Shown: positions 1 to 6,878 of the stretch, piece by piece
How the letters are laid out: each line of letters begins with the position of its first letter
Position numbering within the stretch: the first letter of the stretch is position 1
From: Sedimentisphaerales bacterium
GTDB taxonomy: Bacteria; Planctomycetota; Phycisphaerae; Sedimentisphaerales; Anaerohalosphaeraceae
Direction of reading: 5' to 3'
Assembly: GCA_016926155.1 (NCBI GenBank)
Contig: JAFGPC010000105.1
Span: 1-36,671 of the forward strand
Length of the DNA: 36,671 nucleotides
Notes under the pieces: generated by a model
Databases searched by the model: none
Told to the model about the DNA's origin: nothing
Seen by the model: the letters and a program-made list of their open reading frames with translations, nothing else
Position numbers and translations under genes: made by a program

Positions 1-204
1 ACGCCCCAGGCCGGCATGTCCCCCGACCCGATGGGCAATATAGCGGACCTGGACCATGACGATACCGTGGGGATCGGGGATTTATCCCTGCTTGCCGACG
101 ACTGGCTGCAATGGCAGATCCTGCTCGATACCGATCTGGATCGCAATAACCGGGTAAACCTGTTCGACCTGGCCATCCTCGCCGAAAACTGGCTCCGGCC
201 ATAA
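1..204 (+). CDS. C-terminal end of a dockerin-tailed protein (5' partial)
   Basis: The reading frame is open from the first base, so this is the tail of a gene that starts before the window. The visible 67 residues contain two dockerin-type half repeats: DLDHDDTVGIGDLSLLADDWL, then DLDRNNRVNLFDLAILAENWL. Each has the Ca-binding loop pattern (D at positions 1, 3, 5 and a late D) followed by a helix ending in W-L. The two repeats together make a complete dockerin I-like domain, unlike the single half repeats on the two other tailed proteins in this window. In Planctomycetota such tails sit at the ends of large secreted or surface proteins. The rest of the protein, and so its function, cannot be seen. 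No convincing terminator follows; an A-run and a T-run lie after the stop without a stem. Confidence 0.8.
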   Translation, partial: TPQAGMSPDPMGNIADLDHDDTVGIGDLSLLADDWLQWQILLDTDLDRNNRVNLFDLAILAENWLRP

Positions 205-352
205 AAAAACAACCTTTTTTCTGTACCCACTTTTTAGTAGTTTAGGTATGCTCTTTCGCCGCTGCGGTAATCTGTTACAATGAACATTTCTGTGAAATAC
301 TGCGTATATTGACGTGTCTTTAAAAGATAGAATCTGATTGGAGAAAGTGAAT

Positions 353-1192
353 ATGTGGGGTTTTTGGAACAATTTGAAGACAACGCTGCTGATGTCCGGG
401 CTGATGGGTTTATGCCTCGGTATAGGCTATTTGATTGGCGGTCCGCAGGCGATGCTGCCGGCTTTGATCTTCGGCGGATTCATGAACGTAATCGCCTTCT
501 TTTTCAGCGATAAAATCGCCCTGATGACGGTCCGCGGTCGGGAAATCCAGCGTCAGGATGACCCTGTTCTCTACGATACCGTCGCCCAGCTTGCCGGCCG
601 GGCTAATCTGCCCATGCCTCGCGTCTGCATCTCACCCGCCCAGGCCCCCAATGCCTTCGCCACAGGCCGGAGTCCACACCATAGTGCGGTTTGTGTTACA
701 GCTGGTTTGCGTCAAATGCTGAGCCGTGACGAACTGGCCGGTGTTATTGCCCACGAACTGTCCCATGTCAAACACCGTGATATCCTGATCAGCACGATTG
801 CCGCGGTCTTTGCCGGAACAATCACTTGGATCAGCTATATCCTTATGTTTGGAAGGAACCGTCGCTCGAATCCTCTTGTGGCCATTCTGATCATCATCCT
901 GGCCCCGATTGCCGCCTCCATCATTCAAATGGCAATCAGCCGATCCCGCGAATACGAAGCCGACCGCGAAGGCGCAGAAATCACCGGCACCGGCATGGGA
1001 CTGGCCAATGCCCTGCGAAAGCTGGACGCCGCCAACCGGCAGATCCCCCTGCCCGTCCCCGATTCACAGAGTAATATGTTTATCGTCGCCCCTCTGACCG
1101 GCAGCCACTTTATGAAACTATTCTCGACCCACCCGCCCATCGAAGAACGCATCAATCGCCTTCGTCAGATGGAACCGGGACTGATGGCATAA
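353..1192 (+). CDS. htpX: Membrane zinc protease HtpX (M48 family)
   Basis: HtpX is an inner-membrane metalloprotease that cuts damaged or misfolded membrane proteins on the cytoplasmic side. The 279-residue length is normal for the family. Two hydrophobic segments lie near the N-terminus (about residues 10-30 and 33-52). The zinc motif HELSH is at residues 134-138, followed by KHRD. Two more hydrophobic segments follow (about 145-165 and 178-195), then SRSREYEADREGAEITG, which carries the third zinc ligand glutamate. The C-terminal FSTHPPIEERINRL motif is typical of the family. The ATG at 353 is preferred over the in-frame TTG at 338 because GGAG at 340-343 sits nine bases before it. The gene stands alone, and regulation is not visible. 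Identification is secure. Confidence 0.95.
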   Translation: MWGFWNNLKTTLLMSGLMGLCLGIGYLIGGPQAMLPALIFGGFMNVIAFFFSDKIALMTVRGREIQRQDDPVLYDTVAQLAGRANLPMPRVCISPAQAPNAFATGRSPHHSAVCVTAGLRQMLSRDELAGVIAHELSHVKHRDILISTIAAVFAGTITWISYILMFGRNRRSNPLVAILIIILAPIAASIIQMAISRSREYEADREGAEITGTGMGLANALRKLDAANRQIPLPVPDSQSNMFIVAPLTGSHFMKLFSTHPPIEERINRLRQMEPGLMA

Positions 1193-1417
1193 GGATGTTC
1201 TTCTTTCGGCTGTAAGTACTTTTTTACAAGTACTTTCAGTGGTTTTACGAACTCATAGGCAAAAGGGAATAGAGCAATAAATCAAAGGATTCTTCCTGTC
1301 GAAAATCCCAGGATTTCAATGAAATCCATATCCGCAACTGTCCATCGGTGCTTTCCCTTTTGAAAAATAGTTATATTCTTATGTGGTCCCATAACAATAT
1401 TAGTGTATATTTTACAG

Positions 1418-1626
1418 AGATGGGCGATGAAGCGAAGAAAGGGTAGCAAGAAACGCCGAGGTCTTTTACAAAAGGGGTACAGCAGTGGGAAAGTGCTGAT
1501 AAGATAGGACGGTTGCGGAGGGGATATAAGGACCGTCCCAATATTGAACTGCGTTCGACGGCGAGGTGATGAAATTGGAAATTTCGTTTAACAGGAGGGA
1601 GAAACACTGATCGAACGCAGTTTTTT
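1418..1626 (+). ncRNA. Candidate structured RNA with terminator-like 3' end
   Basis: The 444 bases between htpX and the convergent GGDEF gene have no convincing reading frame but carry an ordered row of stems on the plus strand. They are CAGCA 1480-1484 with TGCTG 1494-1498; GGACGGT 1507-1513 with ACCGTCC 1532-1538; and a perfect 12-bp stem, AACTGCGTTCGA 1547-1558 with TCGAACGCAGTT 1611-1622. The last stem encloses GAAATT/AATTTC (1571-1576 with 1580-1585) and ends in a T-run to 1626. A weak -10-like TATATT lies at 1406-1411. A further inverted repeat, GGATTTC AAT GAAATCC, is at 1311-1327. The 5' end is a guess. It does not match the core motifs I know for RNase P, tmRNA, SRP RNA or common riboswitches. 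A 3' UTR or a mobile-element end is possible. Confidence 0.3.
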
Positions 1627-1636
1627 ATGCGCTATA

Positions 1637-2653
1637 TCAATCGACCCCAACCAACGCAATCCGGTCCTTACCGTTTCGTTTGGCCTCCAAAAGGGCTTTG
1701 TCGGCCTGTTGAAACAGGTTTTCATCATCCGAAGCATCGGCTGGAAATGATGCAAGACCCCCACTGATGGTCAATGAACCTTTGCCCTCCGGTCCCAGAA
1801 CGGACAAATTGGAGCGGCTGATCTGTTCCCGGAATCGTCGGGCCATAAACAAAGCCTGTCGCGGGTGTTCCCCTGCCGAACGCCGTTCTCGTTCCGCTCT
1901 GTCCGAGTCCGATACATGACCCTCCGGCCGATCCCAGAACACTACTGCAAACTCATCTCCCCCGATCCGCGCCACCACGTCATGCTCCCGGCAGCAGTGC
2001 GACATCATCACCGCCACTTGCCGCAGTACCTCATCGCCCACGGTGTGTCCATATGCATCGTTATAATGTTTGAAATCGTCGATATCAAACAGAAGCAACG
2101 TTACTTTTAACTGCTCAGCCTTTGCTAGGGCGACAATCTGACGCAAAAACTCGCGAAGATACCTACGGTTCTTGAGTCGCGTCAGGTCATCCTCGGTTGC
2201 AAGTCGCTCCAATTGACGGATTTGCTCGGCATTAATCATTACAGGACCGGATTCGGAAACCTTTGGCTTAACAGAAGTTGCGCCCAGAACCGTATCCAAT
2301 CCAACCGGAGGAATGAAATAATCGTCGGCTACATTGTTCGGGTGACTCGACGAACGCACCAGCTCCCTTGCCCGAATCTCCTCGGACATCTGAGCCAGCA
2401 GGACAATCCGTGAGCCGTTGCTGATCCGCCGCAGAGTTGTTAATGAAGATTCCAAATGGGCGTCCAGATCGCCCATTACTACCACAATCGTGCCGAACCG
2501 CTGTTGGGCGGCCAGTTGAATCGCCCCCAGCATCCCATCACATTGTCGAATACTACCGCCCGACAAAGGTAAATCCTGCAAACCCGACGGATCACCCACG
2601 ACCAGCACATCCCTGGAATGGTTATCGAACAATGCTATATTCCGACTTTTCAT
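1637..2653 (-). CDS. GGDEF diguanylate cyclase with degenerate receiver-like N-terminus
   Basis: The protein is predicted to make cyclic di-GMP from two GTP. Residues 1-125 look like a receiver-like alpha/beta domain (strands such as DVLVVGD, TIVVVMGD, SRIVLLAQ), but I see no clear phosphoacceptor aspartate. A GGDEF domain occupies about 150-335. It includes DDLTRLKNRRYL, FDIDDFKHYND, the active-site GGDEF at 231-235, and an RxxD inhibitory site (R222 to D225) exactly five residues before it, so product inhibition is likely. No membrane segment is present. The ATG at 2653 has AGGGG eight or nine bases upstream and overlaps the end of the preceding gene by 32 bases, which suggests translational coupling. 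The GGDEF assignment is firm; the input signal is unknown. Confidence 0.92.
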   Translation of the reverse strand: MKSRNIALFDNHSRDVLVVGDPSGLQDLPLSGGSIRQCDGMLGAIQLAAQQRFGTIVVVMGDLDAHLESSLTTLRRISNGSRIVLLAQMSEEIRARELVRSSSHPNNVADDYFIPPVGLDTVLGATSVKPKVSESGPVMINAEQIRQLERLATEDDLTRLKNRRYLREFLRQIVALAKAEQLKVTLLLFDIDDFKHYNDAYGHTVGDEVLRQVAVMMSHCCREHDVVARIGGDEFAVVFWDRPEGHVSDSDRAERERRSAGEHPRQALFMARRFREQISRSNLSVLGPEGKGSLTISGGLASFPADASDDENLFQQADKALLEAKRNGKDRIALVGVD

Positions 2654-3143
2654 CGCGATGTTCCCCTAATAAAGCCTCCAGCTCGGCCTCCGAAAGCACG
2701 TTCATTTCTCCTTCAGGATTTTCCCGGTATCGAAGCTGATTCGCACGCACCCGGCGCTGTAGTTCCTCGGTCCCCCGGCGGATCTCTTTGGCTAACTCGG
2801 TAACAGACGCTGAAATCGTCGCTCCCCACCGTACAACAGCCGCCAGGCCCTCCGCATCCGTAGAACTCCCTGCCAGAATACAGCACCTGACATCTCGACG
2901 GGCCGCTGCAAGGGCAAAAAAACGATACTTTTCTCGCCCCAGTTCCGCCAGTACCCCGGCAATAACCAAGCCCACATTCCGGTCACATTCGATGACCTCG
3001 GCTGCCGCTTCATAGACAGTTTGACAAAACCGCCACCGTAATCCCAACGATTCAACCAGCGCAGGCAATTGCCCTTGCAAAGCGCTGCCGCCTCGCGTAA
3101 CAATCAATACCTCGACTGGATCCCTGGAAATCTCTACACCCAT
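2622..3143 (-). CDS. Receiver-like protein coupled to the GGDEF gene
   Basis: I do not recognise a named family. The 173-residue protein begins with a strand-helix pattern like a response-regulator receiver (VEVLIVTRGG, NVGLVIAGVL, VRCCILAGSS) but lacks an obvious DD pair and phosphoacceptor aspartate. The second half (about 115-150) is charged and helical, and the tail contains LSEAELEALLGEH, a short amphipathic motif that could be a docking peptide. The next gene starts inside this one and has a similar N-terminal fold, so the two may be partners or tandem duplicates feeding cyclic di-GMP control. The ATG at 3143 is chosen over the GTG at 3155 because GGAGGT lies ten bases before it and the predicted transcript would start near 3163. 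The role is inferred only from the neighbour. Confidence 0.7.
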   Translation of the reverse strand: MGVEISRDPVEVLIVTRGGSALQGQLPALVESLGLRWRFCQTVYEAAAEVIECDRNVGLVIAGVLAELGREKYRFFALAAARRDVRCCILAGSSTDAEGLAAVVRWGATISASVTELAKEIRRGTEELQRRVRANQLRYRENPEGEMNVLSEAELEALLGEHRDEKSEYSIVR

Positions 3144-3169
3144 ATTACCTGGCACCTCCGATACTCCCT

Positions 3170-3197
3170 ATTTTACCCAATCCCCCTTTTAAGTCAA
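3170..3197 (-). promoter_or_regulatory. Sigma70-like promoter of the receiver/GGDEF pair
   Basis: On the minus strand, -35 TTGACT (3197-3192) and -10 TAAAAT (3175-3170) are separated by 16 bases. Transcription would begin near 3163, about 20 bases before the ATG at 3143, leaving GGAGGT inside the leader. This also disfavours the GTG start at 3155. Confidence 0.55.
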
Positions 3198-3447
3198 TCC
3201 AAAACGCGAAAACACAAAACTTGTCTGAAATCTCAAACTTATATCCCCCTGCTTTACAAGTCCCCCTAAAACCTGTTTATATTACCATTCATCGGTAGGA
3301 GGTTGAAAATTCGTCTTTATAATGCTAATATGGTCAAGTCTTTCCGGATTGGTTTCCATTATGGTTTTTTTTTACGGCTACGATACATAGAAAATGTAAC
3401 TATCGGAATGGACACGGTTGCATATCAATAAAACAGGAGGCTTTTTT
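3198..3447. other. Intergenic region before the peptidase-GH172 gene
   Basis: This stretch lies between divergent genes. It holds a TATAAT at about 3316-3321 with no matching -35, a T-run at 3364-3373, and AGGAGG at about 3435-3440 that serves the gene starting at 3448. I see no confident plus-strand promoter and no convincing RNA structure. Confidence 0.4.
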
Positions 3448-5970
3448 ATGAGAGAAAAATGTTTGTCTCTAATTTCGTATCGAAAGCTGACTGGCCTGGT
3501 ATTGCCAATCTGCATGATTTTAGGCCAATGTGCCTTTTCCGCCGCACCATTCGATATTTCGCAACAAAATGGTTCGACTGCATTCAATATTAACCTTCGT
3601 CAGACCCTCGAGACATGGGAACTCAAACCACGTTTGCAGGGTGGCCGGGGGACTTGCTCTGTGTTTACCGTTGCCGGCGCCCTGGAATATGCACTGGCCC
3701 ATAAGACAGGCCAGGGAACACCGTTAAGCGTCGAGTTCCTCAATTGGGCTTCGAACCAAACACTGCAGAAAATGGAGGACGGCAGTTTTTTCTCAGATCT
3801 CTGGAATGGATTTACGACTTACGGAGTCTGCCCCGAGCAGGATATGCCCTATCAGAATACGTTTGATCCAAAACGAACTCCAAGCCAGGAGGCCAGAGAA
3901 CACGCACTGGAACTACTTAAAGCAGGATTTCGATTGCAATGGATCAAGCCATGGAATCCGAACACCGGATTGACGGAAGAACAATTAAGCACCATCAAGC
4001 GGGTGTTATATCAAAAGTGGCCGGTCTGTGGTGGATTTCGCTGGCCCAAAAAACCAGTGAAATACAATCATAATATTCTTATCATGCCCCCGCCGGAAGG
4101 AGTCATCGACGGGCACAGTGTCTTGATTGTCGGATATCAAGACGATCCGAACCAACCCGGTGGAGGTTTGTTCCTGTTCCGTAATTCCAACAACGAGGGA
4201 CACTACGGCTATATGACCTATCAATACGCCTGTGCATATATGAACGATGCCGTATGGATTAATTATGAAACAGAGAATGCTCAACAACTCGCTTCTCCAA
4301 CGATTACCGACATACTCGGTCCGTTCGGTTTTTCACCCAAGGGGCGAAATCGTCGTATCTCAAGCAATCAGCAGCCGGACTGGCACAGTGAAAACCTCGA
4401 CATGAACTGGCTTATGCCCGGCGAATCGGTCAATATGCCCATGCTTGAAGGTCCGGGAGTAATCAATCACATCTGGTTTACGAGTCATTCCGGCTGGGTA
4501 TCGGAATTGAATTCTCTGAGCCTGCGTATTTATTATGATGACAACAAGGAGCCTGGCGTTGAAGCCCCTGTGGGCGATTTTTTCGCTGTGGGGCACGGAA
4601 AACCAGCCGTTGTAAACAGTATTCCTGTCCAGGTTTCGCCTACCGGATCATTAACCTGTTACTGGCGGATGCCTTTCCGTAAAAATGCCCGAATCGTGGT
4701 TACTAATGACAATCCGGACCGCTCGACCGGCTTGTATTGGCAAGTCGATTGGCTGCAACTGGAAGACCTTCCGCTCGACACCCCTTACTTCTACGCCCGT
4801 TATCGTCAGGAATACCCGGCCGTCGAAGGATGCGATTATTTGATCGCCGACCTCAAAGGTAGCGGCTTCTTCGTAGGTACCGTAATGTCCATAACGCTGG
4901 GTCAGAACGGCTGGTTCGGAGAGGGCGACGACTTCTTTTATATCGACGGGGAGACAATCCCCAGTTTGCAGGGAACCGGCAGCGAAGACTATTTTAACGA
5001 TGCCTGGGGATTTCGAACCCGAACCAGCGCATGGTTCGGCCAGCCTTACTGGCAGGGCTACACCGCCGGTGATAGCGGTGTATGTTATCGTTGGCATCTA
5101 CTTGATCCGGTGCACTTTACTCGGTCGCTCAAAGTTGAAATCGAACATCGAGGAAACTGTAACCAGGCGGAAAACGGTTTCTATCTCGAGCGCTCCGATT
5201 TTCTCAGCAGCGTGGCATTTTGGTATCAAACCGGAACACCGGAAACCATGTTTTCTCCATTGCCGTCCTGGCACCAGCGCTGCGTTCCCTGGCGGCAATA
5301 CCATCTCGTCAAAACATATCGCCATGCAAAAACAACAGGCCCGGCCAAGCTACAAGTGCAGACCCAGGGATTTTTCGGGGCTCGACCTATCCTGCTCTGG
5401 CCCAATGATGGACCGCGTGCAGCACTCACTTTACCGTTTGAACTATCTCAGGAGGGACGATATGCCATTCGTCTAACCGCCGCTAATGGTCCCGCGTATG
5501 GAATGTACGATGTGGAGATCGATGGCAAAAAAGTTCTTACGGCGGATTTCCGTACTCCGGACGAGGCCGAGGCCGACCTGGTACTGGGAATCCATGAAAT
5601 GAAACAAGGCAACCACACCATCGCCTTTCGCGCAGTGGACGACGCTCAAAAAGTCGGGCCGCTTGGTGTCGAAATCCTGCGCTTATTAAAACTTCCGCCT
5701 GAAGCCGAACGGATCGAAAAAACACACCACGAAGCTCATTTCATCCGTCTGGGAATCGGTCGAGCCGTCTATGCATATCGATTGGCCTTTGATACTCTCC
5801 CCGATACTCTCGAAACTTTAGTCAACAAAGGTTTTATGCCTGACCGGTATTTACGAGATGAAAATAATCTTCCATTGAAGTCATGGCGGCAGAACGATAC
5901 GATCTTTGTAGAAAGCACCGGTAAAGACCACTGGAAACATAGTTGGAAAGGTTTGGATCCTCGGCGGTAA
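3448..5970 (+). CDS. Secreted papain-like cysteine peptidase fused to GH172 (DUF2961) domain
   Basis: This 840-residue exported protein has two enzyme-like parts. A signal peptide covers about residues 1-32 (hydrophobic TGLVLPICMILGQCAF, then SAA). Residues 45-285 look like a C1A papain-type peptidase: Q64 and C70 in QGGRGTC have the oxyanion-Gln to catalytic-Cys spacing, H223 is in DGHSVLIVGY, and N246 is in FRNSNN. Residues about 290-600 match DUF2961/GH172, with GEGDDFFYIDGE (491-502) and GTGSEDYF (509-516). Glu492 and Glu513 are 21 residues apart, the spacing I recall for the catalytic pair Glu270/Glu291 of the GH172 founder. A beta-rich carbohydrate-binding-like region follows (about 660-755), then an 80-residue tail. 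The ATG at 3448 is preferred over the TTG at 3418 because of AGGAGG seven bases before it. The gene is monocistronic. Both domains are well supported; the substrate is unknown. Confidence 0.87.
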   Translation: MREKCLSLISYRKLTGLVLPICMILGQCAFSAAPFDISQQNGSTAFNINLRQTLETWELKPRLQGGRGTCSVFTVAGALEYALAHKTGQGTPLSVEFLNWASNQTLQKMEDGSFFSDLWNGFTTYGVCPEQDMPYQNTFDPKRTPSQEAREHALELLKAGFRLQWIKPWNPNTGLTEEQLSTIKRVLYQKWPVCGGFRWPKKPVKYNHNILIMPPPEGVIDGHSVLIVGYQDDPNQPGGGLFLFRNSNNEGHYGYMTYQYACAYMNDAVWINYETENAQQLASPTITDILGPFGFSPKGRNRRISSNQQPDWHSENLDMNWLMPGESVNMPMLEGPGVINHIWFTSHSGWVSELNSLSLRIYYDDNKEPGVEAPVGDFFAVGHGKPAVVNSIPVQVSPTGSLTCYWRMPFRKNARIVVTNDNPDRSTGLYWQVDWLQLEDLPLDTPYFYARYRQEYPAVEGCDYLIADLKGSGFFVGTVMSITLGQNGWFGEGDDFFYIDGETIPSLQGTGSEDYFNDAWGFRTRTSAWFGQPYWQGYTAGDSGVCYRWHLLDPVHFTRSLKVEIEHRGNCNQAENGFYLERSDFLSSVAFWYQTGTPETMFSPLPSWHQRCVPWRQYHLVKTYRHAKTTGPAKLQVQTQGFFGARPILLWPNDGPRAALTLPFELSQEGRYAIRLTAANGPAYGMYDVEIDGKKVLTADFRTPDEAEADLVLGIHEMKQGNHTIAFRAVDDAQKVGPLGVEILRLLKLPPEAERIEKTHHEAHFIRLGIGRAVYAYRLAFDTLPDTLETLVNKGFMPDRYLRDENNLPLKSWRQNDTIFVESTGKDHWKHSWKGLDPRR

Positions 5971-6060
5971 AACAATAACAGAAAGGCCTGGTATCTTGTC
6001 CTCTTCACGGCAATGCGCAAGATTACATACTCCACAATCGATCCGGGATTGTCGGCTTTT

Positions 6061-6876
6061 TTAATAAACGCGCAACAACCGCTTCAGGGCACAATACAGT
6101 GGTACAATCAGAATCAGACATCCCACAAGCCACGATGGAATACCCAGCCGGTCAATCCCCCCAATCACACCAAACAGCTTTATCGGCTTCAATTCTACAT
6201 ACGTTGACCAACCTTCTTCCTGCCCATGAACGAACGGTCGAAGATAATGATTTGTCCCGACGGAAATTTCATGCCCAATGGAAACCTGTCTATGTCGAAA
6301 CAGAAGACCGTATTCACCCGCGCGATGTACTCGAATGGTCCAGTCTGCCGTCCCTATATGGACTGTTTCATCCTCAGATGGATTCGGATCAATCCGCCGG
6401 ATAGCCCCTTCTACCGTCAAACCATCCTGCGGTACGATATGAATCGCATCGCCGATCGTCGATACCGGCGCATAGACATGCACACGAATCGGCTGATCGA
6501 CCAGCAAAGGAGAATAATTCAGCCGGGCTTGACACCAGATCGCAACCGTGGTTACGGGTATAACAAGAACCAACAGCGGCACAAGCTCAACCTTCAAGAT
6601 CCGTATAGCGATCATCGACCGGGTCTTTCGATAACGCAGTACATCAGCCCGATTGCCCTGAGAACGAGCCAGTTTCGTTAGTGCAAGAAGGCGACGTCGG
6701 TCCCGAGCCACACGACGCAGTAAGTCTTGATTCGTCGTTAAACGCCGCATGAGCACCAGAAGCATAGAGAGGAAAACGGAAAGTACAATAAAACGAATAT
6801 CGGAAGGCAATGGTAACAACCAGCCCAACACTGGATCGAGAAGCCAAACACACCATTGTTCCACGCCTTCAAACAT
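6061..6876 (-). CDS. Three-TM membrane protein resembling DUF106/EMC3 (Oxa1 superfamily)
   Basis: The 271-residue protein has a first membrane segment at about residues 27-44 and a strongly basic helical stretch at about 45-95 (LRRVARDRRRLLALTKLARS). A second membrane segment lies at 97-114, an extracytoplasmic beta-rich domain at about 120-240, and a last membrane segment at about 246-265 with a basic end. A membrane helix, a cytoplasmic basic coiled coil and a membrane helix in that order is the core plan of the Oxa1 superfamily insertases, including archaeal DUF106 and eukaryotic EMC3. The inserted beta domain between TM2 and TM3 is not part of that plan. It is the last gene of a three-gene operon, starting two bases after the upstream stop. 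The family link is an inference from shape, not from a signature motif; an unrelated membrane protein remains possible. Confidence 0.75.
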   Translation of the reverse strand: MFEGVEQWCVWLLDPVLGWLLPLPSDIRFIVLSVFLSMLLVLMRRLTTNQDLLRRVARDRRRLLALTKLARSQGNRADVLRYRKTRSMIAIRILKVELVPLLVLVIPVTTVAIWCQARLNYSPLLVDQPIRVHVYAPVSTIGDAIHIVPQDGLTVEGAIRRIDPNPSEDETVHIGTADWTIRVHRAGEYGLLFRHRQVSIGHEISVGTNHYLRPFVHGQEEGWSTYVELKPIKLFGVIGGIDRLGIPSWLVGCLILIVPLYCALKRLLRVY

Positions 6877-6878
6877 GC

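Noticed and set aside
1214-1235. AAGTACTT repeat hairpin just after htpX
   Set aside because: It is short and AT-rich with no following T-run, so it is not counted as a terminator.
3330-3431. 33-codon frame just upstream of the peptidase-GH172 gene (ATG 3330 to TAA 3431)
   Set aside because: AGGAGG at about 3298-3303 is too far from this ATG, the sequence looks unlike a leader peptide with control function, and nothing supports translation.
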